A stretch of DNA of 64,000 nucleotides from Diphasiastrum complanatum (GCA_029204225.1 CM055095.1:53387476-53451475), one strand, 5' to 3'; positions 33,104-45,537 are shown, numbered from the stretch's first letter. Made by a program: numbers and translations. The notes: generated from the sequence alone by a model not told the origin.

Positions 33104-33918
33104 CTAACTGATGAAGATCAATCTGCTGGGTCGATCTTGTTGAATTTGGATTCCGAGACAATAGTGGGCTGGACCCATGTCAGTCATCTTGTATTCCTGG
33201 GTCAACATGTATATTGTGTCATTCATCATATTCAGATTATTACTGAATAAGAGTGTATCATCTATGTAGAGAGTGATGATGATGAAGTATTCTGATACAT
33301 ATTTGAAGTAAACATTCGATTCTGCTAAGTTTGGAATAACACCATTCTCTATCATAAATGCATTGATCTTCTGAAACCAGGCTCTGGGTGACTGTTTCAA
33401 CCGTAGAGCACCTTGTGAATTCTGCATAAAAGGTGTTGTTGCTTGTCGTTGGGTTCGTATCCCTCTGGCTGTGTCATATAGATTTCCTCTTCGATGGTTC
33501 CATTGAGAAAAGCGGCCTGGACATCCATTTGATGAACTTCGAGATCTACTGCAGTTGCAAAGGAGAAGAGTAGGCGGATCGAAATATGTTTGACGACTAG
33601 GTTGAAGGTTTCTGAATAATCCAAATTTGGAATCCGGAAAAAGCCTTTGGTGACTAGCCTGGCCTTGTAATGATTTAGCCTTCCTTCAGCATCGTAGTTC
33701 GCCTTGAATATCCATCTACATGGAATTGAGTTTCGGTCCTTTGGCAACTCAGTGAGTGTCCATGTTTGATTCTCCAACAGATAATCGAATTCGGTGTCCG
33801 TCGCTAATTTCCACTGGTCAGCATCAGGAGTAGACATCGCCTCAGAAACTGTGGTCGATTTTTGCACAAAGTAACAGGCTGGATCATCCATAAATCTGGA
33901 TGGAGGCTGTCTGGACAT
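33104..33918 (-). pseudogene. copia reverse transcriptase
   Basis: Two frames meeting at about 33400-33427. The first has WKLATDTEFDYLLENQTW, PCRWIFKANYDAEG, VHQMDVQAAFLNGTIEEEIYM and QPEGYE. The second has SPRAWFQKINAF and the catalytic box LYIDDTLLF. The two metal-binding Asp residues are present, but the reading frame is broken between thumb-side and palm motifs. Confidence 0.9.
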
Positions 33919-33921
33919 GTA

Positions 33922-34281
33922 CTACCTTCTGGGTTGAACTTCGGCCCTCTGATGTGGGTTGACTCGTTGAGGTTCTGACTCAATGTCTGAGTCAATGTCA
34001 AGATTCTGCAGTTGAATCTCTAGATCAGAATTGACTGCTTGCTCGATCCATGAGTCGGAATTATCAACAGCTCTTCCTTTGTGGTTGAGGAACTGGTTTT
34101 CCACGAAAATGACATCTCTACTGGTGAATGCCTTCTCGATATCCAAATTATAGAGTTTGTATGCCTAATTTTGGAAATAGCCGATGAAAATCGTTTTCTT
34201 GCTCTTGTCATCTAGCTTTCTTCTTAGATCCTCAGGGATCTGAACGAAAGCAATGTATCCAAACACTCGAATATGTTTTGA
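33922..34281 (-). pseudogene. copia integrase C-terminal and linker region
   Basis: Contains a degraded VFGYIAFVQIPEDLRRKLDD block, a FIGYFQN-type motif with a stop, then LYNLDIEKAFTSRDVIFVEN, the usual end of copia integrase, followed by an acidic linker. Two frames are used. Confidence 0.8.
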
Positions 34282-34764
34282 TCATGTCCACACCTCATAA
34301 GGTGTCTTGCCATTCAGGGCTTTGGTAATGGATCGATTCTGTAAGTAGGTAGCTGTAGTAACAGCTTCTGCCCAGAACTTCTTTGGAAGAGAGGCATGGA
34401 CCATCATGCTCTTGGCACTTTCGATGAGTGTCCGGTTCTTCCGCTCAACTACACCATTGGACTGAGGTGAGTAGCTGGTTGTGTATTGTTGAAGTATCCC
34501 GTTGGCCTTGTAGAACTCCTTGAATTCTGTGGAGATGTACTCTCCCACTCCATCTGTGTGTAGAGCCTTGATCTTCCTCTGAGTTTGATTCTCTGTAGAC
34601 GCCTTGAACTGTATGAACAACTTGAATGCTTCAGATTTGTTCTTCATAAAGTAGGTAGCAGTCCTTCGAGAGAAGTCGTCAATGAAGGTTAGGAAATAGA
34701 AGGCTCCCCCTGTGGAAGCAGTCCGCATCGGACTACAAATGTCGCTATGTACAAGATCAAGCAA
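34282..34764 (-). pseudogene. copia integrase core
   Basis: 160 residues with all three catalytic acidic residues: Asp in DLVHSDICSPM, Asp in ALHTDGVGEYIS, Glu in NGVVERKNRTLIE. It ends with a stop after TPYEVWT. The preceding GAG-pre-integrase motif (LWHFRLGHLNYNSIQQML) lies near 34890-34945 in another frame. Confidence 0.9.
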
Positions 34765-35119
34765 GCCCTTGGATGTATGAACTGAGTCTGAGCTGAAGGG
34801 ACTCCTTGCATGCTTGCTGATAATATAGCTTTCGCATGGAAAAGTTGGCTTGCTGACTTACAATAGATCTTGTACCAGACTTTGAGCTAACATTTGCTGA
34901 ATACTGTTGTAATTAAGATGGCCAAGTCTGAAATGCCATAGCATATCGGTTGATTCAGAAGTGGCTGTGTGAAGAGCTTGACTGTTAGAAGAATAGCAAT
35001 GGCTGAGTTTGTACAAATAACCGCTTCTTCTTCCGTAGGCTAAAACCTTTCGGGATTTGTCAAGAATTGTGCAGCCTTCTGTATCGAATTCGACTCTTCA
35101 ACATAAATCGGTGATTCTG

Positions 35120-35758
35120 CTAACTGAGAGCAGATTCTTGGTCAGATTTGGAACGTGAAACGTTGGACAACAACTTGAATTCATCTCTTTTGAACTCAAC
35201 TTTGACTGTTCCTTCACCTTTGATTGAATGCAATGAGTTGTCTCCAACTTGCACAACTCGAGAGTGGGTAAACGACTTGTAGTCTTTGAACCAGTCGCGA
35301 TGGTGAGTCATGTGTTGTATTGCTCCGAAGTTTAGATACCAGGAATCAATATCCTGTTGTTCTCCGACTTTGGTCATGAAAGCTGCTTCATCTTCTTCTT
35401 CTTGTTGCTGATTTGAGTGACTAGTTGTAGCACTATGTGCTTGTTGTTGGAACTGTTTCTTCTTTTCGTTGTTGTACTTCAAAGTTCGACAATCCTTGAT
35501 TTCGTGACCAGTTCTCTTATAGTATCTGCAGAATAGTTTTTGCATATGTTGGAATGATGAAGAGCTTGAATTCGATCCTGAACCGAAATTTGGTCCAGAT
35601 TGCATGTTGCTCTTTACTTCTGATTTTTTGAATACAGAGCTTGAGGATCTGATCTTGAGCTTGAGGAGGATGCTGATCTTCTGATCTCCTCTTGTAGGAG
35701 TAGCGAGATTTCTCTTGATGGAGTGAGGTGCTCCTGGGTATAAATTGCCATTGCCCAA
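35120..35758 (-). pseudogene. copia zinc knuckle and protease
   Basis: The frame contains CRYYKRTGHEIKDC (CCHC with Tyr/Arg changes) and then SWYLNFGAIQHMTHH, where the protease active-site triplet DSG has become NFG, so protease activity would be lost. The end of the frame covers the spacer before pre-integrase. Confidence 0.85.
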
Positions 35759-36240
35759 TTTTCGTAGGCTTCAAGTAGACTCAATAATAGAGTCATGAGT
35801 GCATTGGAATCTTCCATGATTGAGCCAGTTGTAGTCATCTGCTCCATAAGATTTTTGAAAGTGTTGAGGTGACTCGAAACACTATCTGTTTCAGACATTC
35901 TGAGGTTGAAAAATTTCTTCCTCAGATGGAGCTTGGATGTAACGTCTCTAATGTCGTAGAGAGTTGCTAGGATGTCCCATGCATCCTTGGCGGTCTGAAT
36001 AGCACGTATGTGGCTGATCTGAGTATCCTTGATATTGAGGGTGATCATGGCAAATGCTTTGCCATCTCTCAGTCTCCACTTGGTGATGATGGCTGCATCA
36101 CCTTCTGGTTTGAGCTCTGTGCCATCAACAATGTCCCACAGTTCTTTGCCTAGAAGTATAATCTTCATCTTGAATTTCCAGAGATGGTAGTTATCTCCAT
36201 CGAGTTTGTCAATGAGAGATGAATTGGATGACAGATCCAT
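35614..36240 (-). pseudogene. copia gag
   Basis: 208 residues starting at the first ATG after the primer site: DKLDGDNYHLWKFKMKIIL, ELWDIVDG, AKDAWDILATLYD, LHLRKKFFNLRMSETDSV, DSNALMTLLLSLLEAYENW. This is a UBN2-type copia Gag capsid, open until it shifts frame into the zinc-knuckle frame. Confidence 0.9.
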
Positions 36241-36370
36241 TCTGGTTGGACTAGATCGTTGGTAGAAACAACGATTGTCCGAATACTGTTGGCTGCGCGC
36301 TTGCTTGAAAGTCGTCTTGATAGAAACAAGATTGATAATCCGTAGTAGAAATGCAGATTACTGAAATGCC

Positions 36371-36383
36371 TGCTCTGATACCA
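36371..36383 (-). promoter_or_regulatory. primer-binding site for initiator tRNA-Met
   Basis: The minus strand reads TGGTATCAGAGCA directly after the LTR end with no spacer. Confidence 0.9.
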
Positions 36384-37186
36384 TGTCGTAAAACGGTGGT
36401 CGTGAGCGCAGCGTGAGGCTCGGTTGCTCAGAGCGTAGGCGTGTAGGAATGGAAACGCAATAGTTAGCGGCATAAATATTCAAGTAGAAGAATTCATACT
36501 GTTTGAGCAAATGAACGACACAGTAGTGAGACAAAAATTGCACTCTCATAAATATCAACAGTGAGTACAATGGCTTGAAGTAATAACTTCAGCTTGCTGA
36601 GCGTGATAACGCTGGCTACAGATAACTTTGATTGAAAAAGAAATTCTAAAAATTAACACTTACATAGTTTGATTCAACTAATATAGAGATTTAAAAGTGT
36701 CAAAAAATATCTTACAAACCTTTAAGACTATTTATGCCAGTCTTTGAATATGTAAAAAAGTTGGTAACTGCCAACCACCTTTGGGATATTTGTTTGTCCA
36801 GCTGTTTTAGGGTTACTACTCATAAGTTGGCGAAGTCGGTCAGCCAAAAGTGCGGGAAAAATGAAAAAGGCCAAAAAGGCGAAAGTGCCTAAAAATGATT
36901 TCTAAGGTATGCTGGCCACTTGGCCAATGTGTCGCATTTTTCACTAAAAAGCGAAAAAGACGAAGGTGCTTTAAAAATGATTTCTAAGGTATTCTGGCCA
37001 CTTGGCCACTGTGTTGCATTTTTCGCTAAGGAGCGAAAAAGGCGAAGGTGCCTTAAAATGATTTCTAAGGCATAGAAAATGAAAGGGGAAACATGTGAAG
37101 GCCTAAAATATGTTGTCGGCCTTTGGTTTTTCAGGATGCTCATTACTTGAACAATTTGTTTAAGGCTGAGCATAAGAAATCTAACA
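36384..37186 (-). repeat. 5' LTR of copia element
   Basis: 803 bp. Contains an internal tandem array (about 36880-37075) of an ~83-bp unit with TGATTTCTAAGG, TCTGGCCACTTGGCC and GCGAAAAAGGCGAAGG. Confidence 0.92.
36880..37075. repeat. ~83-bp tandem repeats within the copia 5' LTR
   Basis: ATGATTTCTAAGG occurs three times here (near 36894, 36977 and 37058) and twice in the other LTR (near 32087 and 32170). Units are about 80 bp. Confidence 0.85.
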
Positions 37187-37191
37187 TATTA

Positions 37192-37558
37192 ATCTCCACA
37201 CTCTACATGTATATACGACATGACAAGAAAATACATATATCCAAATTCAACAAATATAAGCCTTCACAAATCTTAATAAACTAGCATGGAATAAGGCAAG
37301 GCCTTGTGGCTTTGCTACACTCACTTGTTAGCTTTGCAGGAAGTGGTAGGGGGCTATCAAGATCATATGCTCAAAGCTCGTGTGCTGTAGCGTGTGATGA
37401 TTTTAATAAAATGGTTTTATTTCTTAACCATCTTAATCGATCTATAACAAGGTGATCGATACATCACAAGAAGCTTTAGGAAGACATTCAAACTGTTTAA
37501 GTGAAATAACAGAGATTACATTCAAGACGAATTAAAAAAGAAAAGAAAATGAAATTCA
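37192..37558. other. intergenic sequence between copia element and helicase promoter
   Basis: AT-rich; no gene or repeat ends seen. Confidence 0.4.
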
Positions 37559-37762
37559 CCTAGTAGTGATATCTCAACTCTAAGCAAATTGTCACAAGAC
37601 TGCTACTGCACTCGCCGACAAAGCTAAAACTATTTGATGACAATTTAACTAGAGTTTTCTACCTAGTAGTGTATCTCAACTTTAAGCAAATTGTCACAAG
37701 ATGCTAGTGCGCCCGCCAGCAAAGGTAAAACTATTTGATGACAATTTAATTAGAGTTTTCTT
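37559..37762. repeat. ~103-bp tandem duplication upstream of the helicase gene
   Basis: Two adjacent copies (37559-37661 and 37662-37762) starting CCTAGTAGTG and ending AGAGTTTTCT, with about ten differences. Lies 275-480 bp upstream of the start codon, so probably in the promoter. Confidence 0.88.
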
Positions 37763-37810
37763 TTAAGGCGAAGTTGTGAATAGAGATGTGGACAGATCTC
37801 AAAGATCACC

Positions 37811-37990
37811 TTGCCCTAAATTGTGTTTATTGGTAGCAAAACTATGTATTACGAAGATTTTAGGGTTTTTCAAAACAAACAAGGTTTTTAATGATCGTAA
37901 AAAAGAGAATAAAAAGAAGGTTTTAGGGTTTCCTCCAAAGCAAAGGAAGTAAAGCGAAGGCTTCGACCTCTTCTCTCGATCCAGGGTTTT
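37811..37990 (+). promoter_or_regulatory. telo-box cluster in the helicase promoter/5' UTR
   Basis: TTTTAGGGTTT occurs near 37858 and at 37921, with related CCCTAAA at 37814 and CCAGGGTTTT at 37981. In plants the AAACCCTA telo-box is enriched in promoters of genes for ribosome synthesis and translation, which fits a nucleolar helicase. Confidence 0.6.
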
Positions 37991-38037
37991 GTAGCGTCTT
38001 TTTCTTCTTCTTCTTCTTCTTGTGTTGCGAGACGTCC

Positions 38038-41000
38038 ATGCCGGGGCCAGATATCGTTCAAGGCCAGACTCTGGCCTTCCAGATTCCACATCTTTTTCGC
38101 AAGAGCATGGCAAACGCTCATTCGGTCGAAAAAGCCGATAACATGACGCCTGTGCAGTTGGAATCTGACAAGAAGATAACGAAAACCAAGAAGATTAAGG
38201 CAGATAAGAAGTCTGCAGATGTTTCTGATGAAGCTCATAGCTCGGATGGGGTTTCCAATGGAGTGGTGCAGATTCTCAAATCTGAGAAGAAGCGGAAAAG
38301 GGATACCTCTTCTTCGGATGTCTCGGCGTCTAAAGTAGGGAGGGCTTCATCTGAAGCCAATGATGTGTCAAGCAGGAAGAAAGAAGCGAATGTTGTGCCA
38401 GATCCGTGTTCTGTGGCGAATTTTCGCATTTCGGAACTTATTAAAGTGAAGCTGAAAGAGAAGGGGATCGAAGCTTTGTTCCCTATTCAAGCGCAAACCT
38501 TTGATATGGTCTTCGGGGGAGATGATTTAGTTGCCCGTGCACGCACAGGCCAGGTATTGCTGGCAATGTCTCAATTCTGGTCATGGTGTAAATTAGTAAT
38601 GTTGATCTAGTGGCAATGGCAGATTCCTGTAGAGAATGAAACGTTCAAACATTATGCGTGTGTGTTTGCTAAGAGATCAATAAGCGTGTGTGTATTTGCA
38701 GGGAAAGACCTTAGCGTTTGTGCTGCCAATTCTGGAGGTGCTTACAAGTTCCGAGTCAAAGCAAGGACAGAGACGTCCCTATGGAAGAGCACCATCCGTG
38801 ATTGTACTTGCTCCTACACGAGAGTTGGCAAAGCAGGTCAGAGTGAACTCTGGTTGCTTTTTATAAAAATTGGCAGTTGTTTTCCTTGCCTTTGATATTT
38901 TTTGCCTTCTTGTTTCAACAAGAAAAAATGTTGGCTTCTCTCAGTTTGTTTTGTTGAAGTCATTTCCTGAATAGCTCTCTGAATCAAAACAGAATAATTT
39001 GAAAAGTTTTTGTTGTTTGAGTGGAATGGAAGATCTTTGCTGTTGGGCTGCCTCTGTCTTAGACAGTGTTCATATTTGATCGCTTTAGAACCCTTTTTCA
39101 TTTAAATGCATTTTTTGTAGGTACATGCAGATTTTGAGTTTTACGGGAATGCTGTCGGCTTGAGCTCACTCTGTGTGTACGGTGGAGCTCCATATGGGCC
39201 ACAGGAGGGAGGCTTGCGGAGAGGTGTAGACATTGTTGTTGGCACTCCAGGTCGCATCAAAGTGAGTAGCAGATAGTTTGTTGGTAATTTTTCATTCGGC
39301 TGGGTAAAGGGAACAATTGCAAGGGAAAAGGATGTAGCAGTGAACTTGTTGATGCTATTTTTTATCTGCTTTTTAACTGTCGTTCATATCTTGTTACGTG
39401 ATGCAGGATCATCTGGAAAGAGGAAACCTTAATTTAAAGACTTTGAAGTTTCGTGTCCTTGATGAGGCTGATGAGATGCTGAACATGGGGTTCATGGAGC
39501 ATGTAGAGTTAATACTTGGTTAGTTCTGCCCCCATTGATAGGGTGCTTTCTGTTACCATCCTTACAATAATGTCATTTGTAGCCCAAATTGGTTAGCCTA
39601 ATCAAGAGGCACCTACACTTACTCTTTGAAAACAGAGTAGCATTACACAAACTGAAGTTGGATGAAAGAAGTTTCATGTAGAAACTTTTATGGATCTAGT
39701 TCGGCAGTTTGAGCATTTTATTGTAGATATAAGAAGACGATCTAGATTCAACGTGATGGCGGATCCAACATGTGATTGACCAGCTTCTATGCAAAAATTT
39801 GCGACTATTTTAACATGCAAAGAGCACAAATTTCTGTAGGTTAATCACCGTGGGTTGTAAGCTTTTCAACGTACTCTTGAAAATATCATGAAAATTATAA
39901 TTTCCTTTGACTGCACGACATTGATTATGAGGTGAGTTTCTGAGCTTAGGCACTGTGATTGAAACAGACTGCTAGAGCACAAAGCATCCTGCTTATCAAT
40001 TCTTCACTGATAATCACCAGCTTGCAAGCAGAGGAAGAAATTGTTTTAAAGTTTGAACTCCTGTGGAATCTAGTTACACTTGCAGTGACTACTTGCAGTT
40101 ATCATCAAATAGTTGCGACATTAAAGTCGTTGAATGTGAAGTCTCTACAAATCATCTAAATGCTTCCTAGTTCGCAAATTGGGCCTACGGGTTTCTTCTA
40201 TTGTTCAGGAATGCAATACTACATCTCAAAATCAATGTACTTTTAACTTTGGATGGAACTTCTGTTTTGCTCACAATCATGAGGCTCTAGTGAAAACTGA
40301 ATAAGATTTAAGATGTTTATTATACTGCCAGCCACTCAAGCTCGTACTAACCAACTAGTCGATAGTGAGAATGAAGCTCCCCCCTCCGCCAGACTAATGT
40401 TTAAGTTCGTTATCTTCCAGTCCAATTTTTGTTCACATGATGTCAAAAACAACTCAAGGTTGATGAGGCCTTGGTCGGTTCTGCACTTTGGGCTTGTCCG
40501 ACATGGTGTTGTACCAAAATGATCACTCTTGGCCCTGGCATGGCTGAGTGATTTGCTTTTCCACCCAGCCAGCTTGTGGGTTAGTTTATTGTCTTGTCCC
40601 ATTTACTCTGCACTAAGGGCTAGGTCCATGTGGGCCATCCTTCACTGCATCTCTGACAGCATGTGAGACATGCTCACCAGGTTATACCCTGCAACATGCC
40701 TGGCCTAGCTTGGGCCGAATTCCTAGGGTTGGTCGATTGTCCTAGCTTACACTCAAGTGGCCCTCAAGTAATTTCTCCATGTAGGGTCGTGGTACCTTGC
40801 ATTTGGCCTCTAATAAGTGTTTTGATGGGAATTTTTTTTTTGAAATGGTACTAAATGTTTGTTCCTGTAACTTAGCCTTGTAATGAATGTGTGTGCTAAG
40901 AACCTAGTTCCCATGTCATTCCTTTCAGGTAGCGTTGAGGATTCTTCACTAGTACAAACACTACTTTTTAGTGCAACAATGCCTCCTTGGGTCCAAGAGG

Positions 41001-44000
41001 TATTTTTTCTCTTTCAGATCAAAGATGTACTAGTTTATAATGGTTAATGTATTCTAGATGAATCAAGTGCTGTGGAGCTCTCTATACTGTGTGAATTTGG
41101 TATGTGTCAGAACCTTATCAAATTGTTCCTGTCTATGTTCAGATTGCTTCAAAATTCTTCAAGGCTAGCAAGAAGACTGTTGACTTGGTTGGAGATGACA
41201 AAATGAAGGCTAGTGCTAGTGTGAAGCATTTATTACTTCCTTGTGCATACTCTGCAAGGTCACACATTATTTCGGATATTATACGTTGCTACAGCAGGTA
41301 TTTCGATTATTATGCATCATGTTATCAAGAAAAAACATGAAGTTTTTTTTCTTTCTTCTGCTTTCATTGTGGCCTTATATTTTTATGTAACAAAAAGTTA
41401 TACACACCATGCGACATGTATGTTGCAGTGGTGGGCGAAGCATAGTCTTCACAGAGACAAAGAAGAGTGCGTCGGAGCTGGCAGGAGCTCTTACACATGA
41501 ATCAGCTCGTGCATTACATGGAGATATCCCTCAAGGACAGCGTGAGGTAAGTTGTTTCTAATAGGACCAACTTCTCAAGTACCGATTTATATGGCTGTGT
41601 GTAATCTGTTTTTTGTTCAAGCAATTGTTTTGAACTATAGTTTCGAGTTTAGATACATTTATTTTCTATGACTGAAACATTAAGCTTGTGACTTGTGTCT
41701 TTTGGATCCTTAGTTTGTGATGTTTTGCCACTGTAGGTAACATTGGCAGGTTTTCGATCAGGAAAGTTTAGTGTCTTGGTCGCGACAGATGTGGCTGCTC
41801 GAGGTTTGGACATAAATGATGTCCAGCTGATTATCCAGGTAGTCTCTTGGTCTTAAGTACTAAGGTGACAGTGAATGTTTTGGCTATGGAAGTCATATTA
41901 AAGGTTGATGAACCTGGCACCAGAGCATTTTCAATTCTATATACTGCATTTGTTCCTGTATGCATTGTGAATGTTTATTTTCTTTATGTTCTTGCTGTTG
42001 TTTTGAATTTATTTTGTGTTTTATCAAAGCTAACATATTTTTAGGTGAAAGTTTTGCATCACAGTATCCAGCAGTGTTTTTGGTCAGGAAGTAACTGAAA
42101 AAAGCATGTGATGCACTTTTGTGGTTTCCAGTGTGAACCTCCAAGGGATGTGGAGACGTATATTCATCGGTCAGGGCGCACTGGAAGGGCTGGTAATCAA
42201 TATAGCTTCATATATAAAGACCAGAGTTGACATAGCACATTTCTTTTGCCCTTGAGAGCTTGAACATGACACACTGACTTGTACATTTTAGCACTCTTAT
42301 GCTAGTTCACCTGTTTTACTAACTCGTTATTGTTGAAATTGAGATGCAGGTAAAAAAGGTGTTTGTGTAACTCTTTATGATAGAAAAAAGGAATATATGA
42401 TTACCCTGATACAAAAAAGGGCCGGTTTCACCTTTGAGAGGATCACAGCTCCACAGCCCTCTGACATAGCTCAAAGTTCTCTATCGAGTGCGGTAGAATG
42501 TATATCTGAAGTTTCAGACAGGTTAGTTGAATATGAGGTCAGCTGTTTAGTAGATTACCTGAGTATATGTTTCCTTTTAATAGCCTGCTATTCTTAGGTT
42601 GCTCATTATCATATGGGTGTCCAACTAGTCACAATGCACGTCTTGTTAATTTTATTTCTTGTAGTGTGGTTCCTCTGTTTCGGAAGGCTGCAAGCGAGCT
42701 CATTGAGAACAGTGATCTCCCAGTTATTGACGTCCTTGCAAAAGCGTTGGCTAAAATCGCTGTAAGTTCTGGGAATAGCGGTCTTAAAAGATTTTTTATC
42801 AAGGTTGTTTCTGACAATTCTCTTGACATGGCTTTTAAGCAGGTAGCATAGAAGCAATTTGTTACATAAAGTATTTCAGATAATGTCTTTCTATGCAGCA
42901 AAATCAACACAATGCTTGAAATGTTTGTATCAGGGGTATACTGATATCAAGAGGAGATCCTTGCTAACTTCACACGATGATATAACTACCCTAATTCTTC
43001 GAGCTGAAAAGTGCATGTATTCACCCACGTAATGTGCCTGGATCTTTGCTTTTTGTGGAAATTTCCAAATCATTTGCTTATACTCTATTCTTCTGTAGTA
43101 ATGAATAGTTTATAAGTAGGGAATCGATGTTATATACTTGTGGTACAGAAGTTACGTCATCGCACATTTTAGTGTCATTGCTAAGTTCGTGCGATATTTT
43201 ACAGGTTTGTCTTCAATACTTTAAGAAAGTTTGTGCCAGAGGACAAGGTTGCGGAAGTTCGAAGAATGACCCTCACAGCAGATCGAATGGGTGCAGTTTT
43301 TGATGTACCTTCTGCTCTTGTCGAACATTTTACAGCAGGTATGCTTTGGCAGCAATTATTTGGTGTTCCAATTGGCATCTGCACGTCTGTTTTAGTGCTG
43401 GCTGAAAAACATGTTATTTAATATATGCTAGCTGATTTTACTTTTAAAACATGTTATTTAACATATGTTCATCAGCGTATCCACAACTTGGTGTGTTGAT
43501 GGTCATACATTTAATCATGGTGGATTGAATGCTTTTGTAATGGTTCAGTGAGCATAGCTACCATTAGATTTGAGTTGAGACTCGAGACTAAGAGATTTAA
43601 AGATTTTCTTAACAACCTATAAGCTCTGCAGTAGTTGATGAGGAGTAGGAATAATATATCCAATCAGAATTCAAGCTCGCTCTCAGATTGCTCAGTATTC
43701 AAATATGTAATCTCAGAATGACTAGATGTGGGCATTTTTAAAAAGCTTTCAAAGTGCAATATGGTAGAACAAAGAATCAGTATTGGAATGAGTGTCAACT
43801 TTGGACAGATTTAAGCAATCAAAACCCTTTCAAATTGAAATCAATGGTAGCGATAGCCATCACCGAATGCTTAAATACTGATGAGTCAACCAAGTGAAGA
43901 CTTCACAATCTCCTCCAACTCAATACAGTGCATTTTTACATTTGCTGCCTTAGATAAGGCAGTTTACTTCTTCAAGGAGAGATTACTGCTAACCATAAAT

Positions 44001-45537
44001 AACAGATTACTCTCATGCTCAGTTGCCATGTAACTTGAAATCTGGTCAGGAACATTTGGCATTTGCTGTGAGAGTAAAGCGTCCATATATGCATCTACCC
44101 TTCTGCAGACTTTTGACATGTGATGGTGGTGACCTTAAGTCACTCTTTGCTGCTTTGCTGTCCTCATGTAGGGGGACCGTTTTTGACTCTTCTCTGCTTT
44201 AGTAAGTTGGTTCTATAACCGATGACACTTGACATTTAATATGAGGAATTCGATGTTTCTAAAGCTATTTGGAAGTATTCTGGAAAACATGGTAATCTTA
44301 GAAACAAAGCTGACTGGCTTTGTCTACCGTTTGTTGTTCTGTTAGCTATGAGCTTATCCACCTTCTGTAAGAGCTTTCTAATTCTTGACTTCAGTTGGAA
44401 TGTTGTCTGTCTGTCTCTTTAGAAAGCATTGTTGCTCATTCCCCTAGCAATGCCATTAACAAGCAGAAGTGGTGTCGACTTTGTGTTTTTCGAGCTCATT
44501 CCTATCAGATCCAATGGACAAGCATGCACATTTACCAGGGAACGGAACAAGGGAACATCTAGATTCATAAAGTTGAAGCACTTAAATCGTAGAATACTGT
44601 AGATTTGGCAGTGCAAGAATAGGCCTTGCAAGCAAAAATTGTTCAAAATGGAGAAAAAAAAGGGCCAAAAGGGACAAAAACATGTTCCCAAAACTGCCAG
44701 GGGGAGTGGCTGGGAACGGCTTGGGAATACTTAGGATTTCCTTTCCCTTGCTATTGGAACATTCCCCCACGTTCCCATGTTTCTCCCTTTTCGGGTCCGC
44801 CTGCGGCGGGGGATCAGGTCGTGGTGTTCCCCCGTTCACTTACGCTGGTAATTATACAATGAAGAGTTTCATCATTGTGAGCTTCTAACACTGTTCTGAG
44901 TCATTTTTTGAATGAAACTTTTTGGCTTGAAATCCATCTGTAGCAAAAACCACTAAGAAATTCAAATATTCTGCATGTGAATCTGTTTTTGCAGAAGTTA
45001 AGTCTCATTTCCCTTATCTTATAGATGGATAAGCATGGGTATTCCTCCTGCACACAATTCTTGAAAGTAGGTAACTGCCTGCATTCATAAATAATATTTT
45101 GGTATCATGAACAAGACCATTGTGTGTGTGCGCAGATAAGATTGGTGAGCACAGTTCTGCCAGAGAGACCGAAAAGGTAATAGTAGAAATTGCAGATAGT
45201 CTCCCAGATCTACAAGCTCCAGCAGCAGAATATGACAATCAGTTCAGAAGGTATGCATCATATTGTAACCTATCGTTTCATTATTTACACAGTTATTCTG
45301 CATATCATAATCTTATGAACTGTCCAGGAAATGAATTTGAAATCTACATGTTGTCTGAGTGCATAGTCCTTGCCACTCTACTTGTTTAAGCTAGTACTGA
45401 ATTTTCTATTATTGTCATCCAGGAATGGTTTTTCTGGACGTGGTGGGGGTGCAGTCTCTAGGTTTGGGCAAAGAGGTTCATATGGTGGGCGCCCACAACG
45501 AGGCAGGGGTTTTGGAGGTGCAAGGGGGGGATGGTGA
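38038..45537 (+). CDS. RH7: DEAD-box ATP-dependent RNA helicase, plant RH7/PRH75 type
   Basis: Fifteen exons: 38038-38553, 38702-38836, 39121-39261, 39407-39518, 40929-40999, 41143-41297, 41429-41546, 41737-41838, 42132-42192, 42350-42521, 42665-42761, 42934-43028, 43205-43338, 45136-45250, 45423-45537. All introns are GT-AG and the sum is 2139 bases (712 residues). The Lys/Ser-rich N-terminus (about 1-125) suits nucleolar targeting. Helicase motifs: FRIS/Q-motif Gln at ~151, ARTGQGKT at 168-175, PTREL 210-214, TPGR 259-262, DEAD 283-286, SAT 316-318, [10 protein letters not shown] 432-441, HRSGRTGR 462-469. A GUCT-like domain follows (exons 12-13, [12 protein letters not shown]) and a short RGG-rich tail (~675-712). 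Family role: unwinding RNA in ribosome biogenesis and chaperoning. The first ATG was chosen; ATG at 38107 is an in-frame alternative. Catalytic motifs are intact, so it is probably functional. Confidence 0.95.
44530..44850. other. possible insertion inside helicase intron 13
   Basis: Intron 13 (43339-45135) is the longest intron. This part is GC-richer, with GGGAAC/GTTCCC clusters and imperfect inverted ends (CAGGGAACGGAAC versus, inverted, CAGCGTAAGTGAACGGG). No flanking duplication was found, so a MITE assignment is not supported. Confidence 0.25.

Larger units (their letters stand above)
31674..37186 (-). mobile_element. Ty1/copia LTR retrotransposon with complete ends
   Basis: LTRs 31674-32299 and 36384-37186 both begin TGTCGTAAAAC and end AATCTAACA (plus-strand reading). 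They are flanked by an identical 5-bp duplication TATTA (31669-31673 and 37187-37191). Minus-strand order: LTR, tRNA-iMet primer site, gag, protease, integrase, RT, RNase H, purine tract, LTR, which is the copia order. Many stops and frameshifts plus clear LTR divergence mark it as old and inactive. Its right end lies about 0.85 kb upstream of the helicase start codon. Confidence 0.95.

Noticed and set aside
37556-37762. Promoter duplication as an LTR fragment
   Set aside because: No match to the neighbouring copia LTR and the copies are directly adjacent.
38554-38610. Open frame running past helicase exon 1
   Set aside because: Intron 1 read-through; GKT follows only after splicing.
44530-44850. 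MITE in helicase intron 13
   Set aside because: Ends are only loosely inverted and the flanks show no matching 8-bp duplication.
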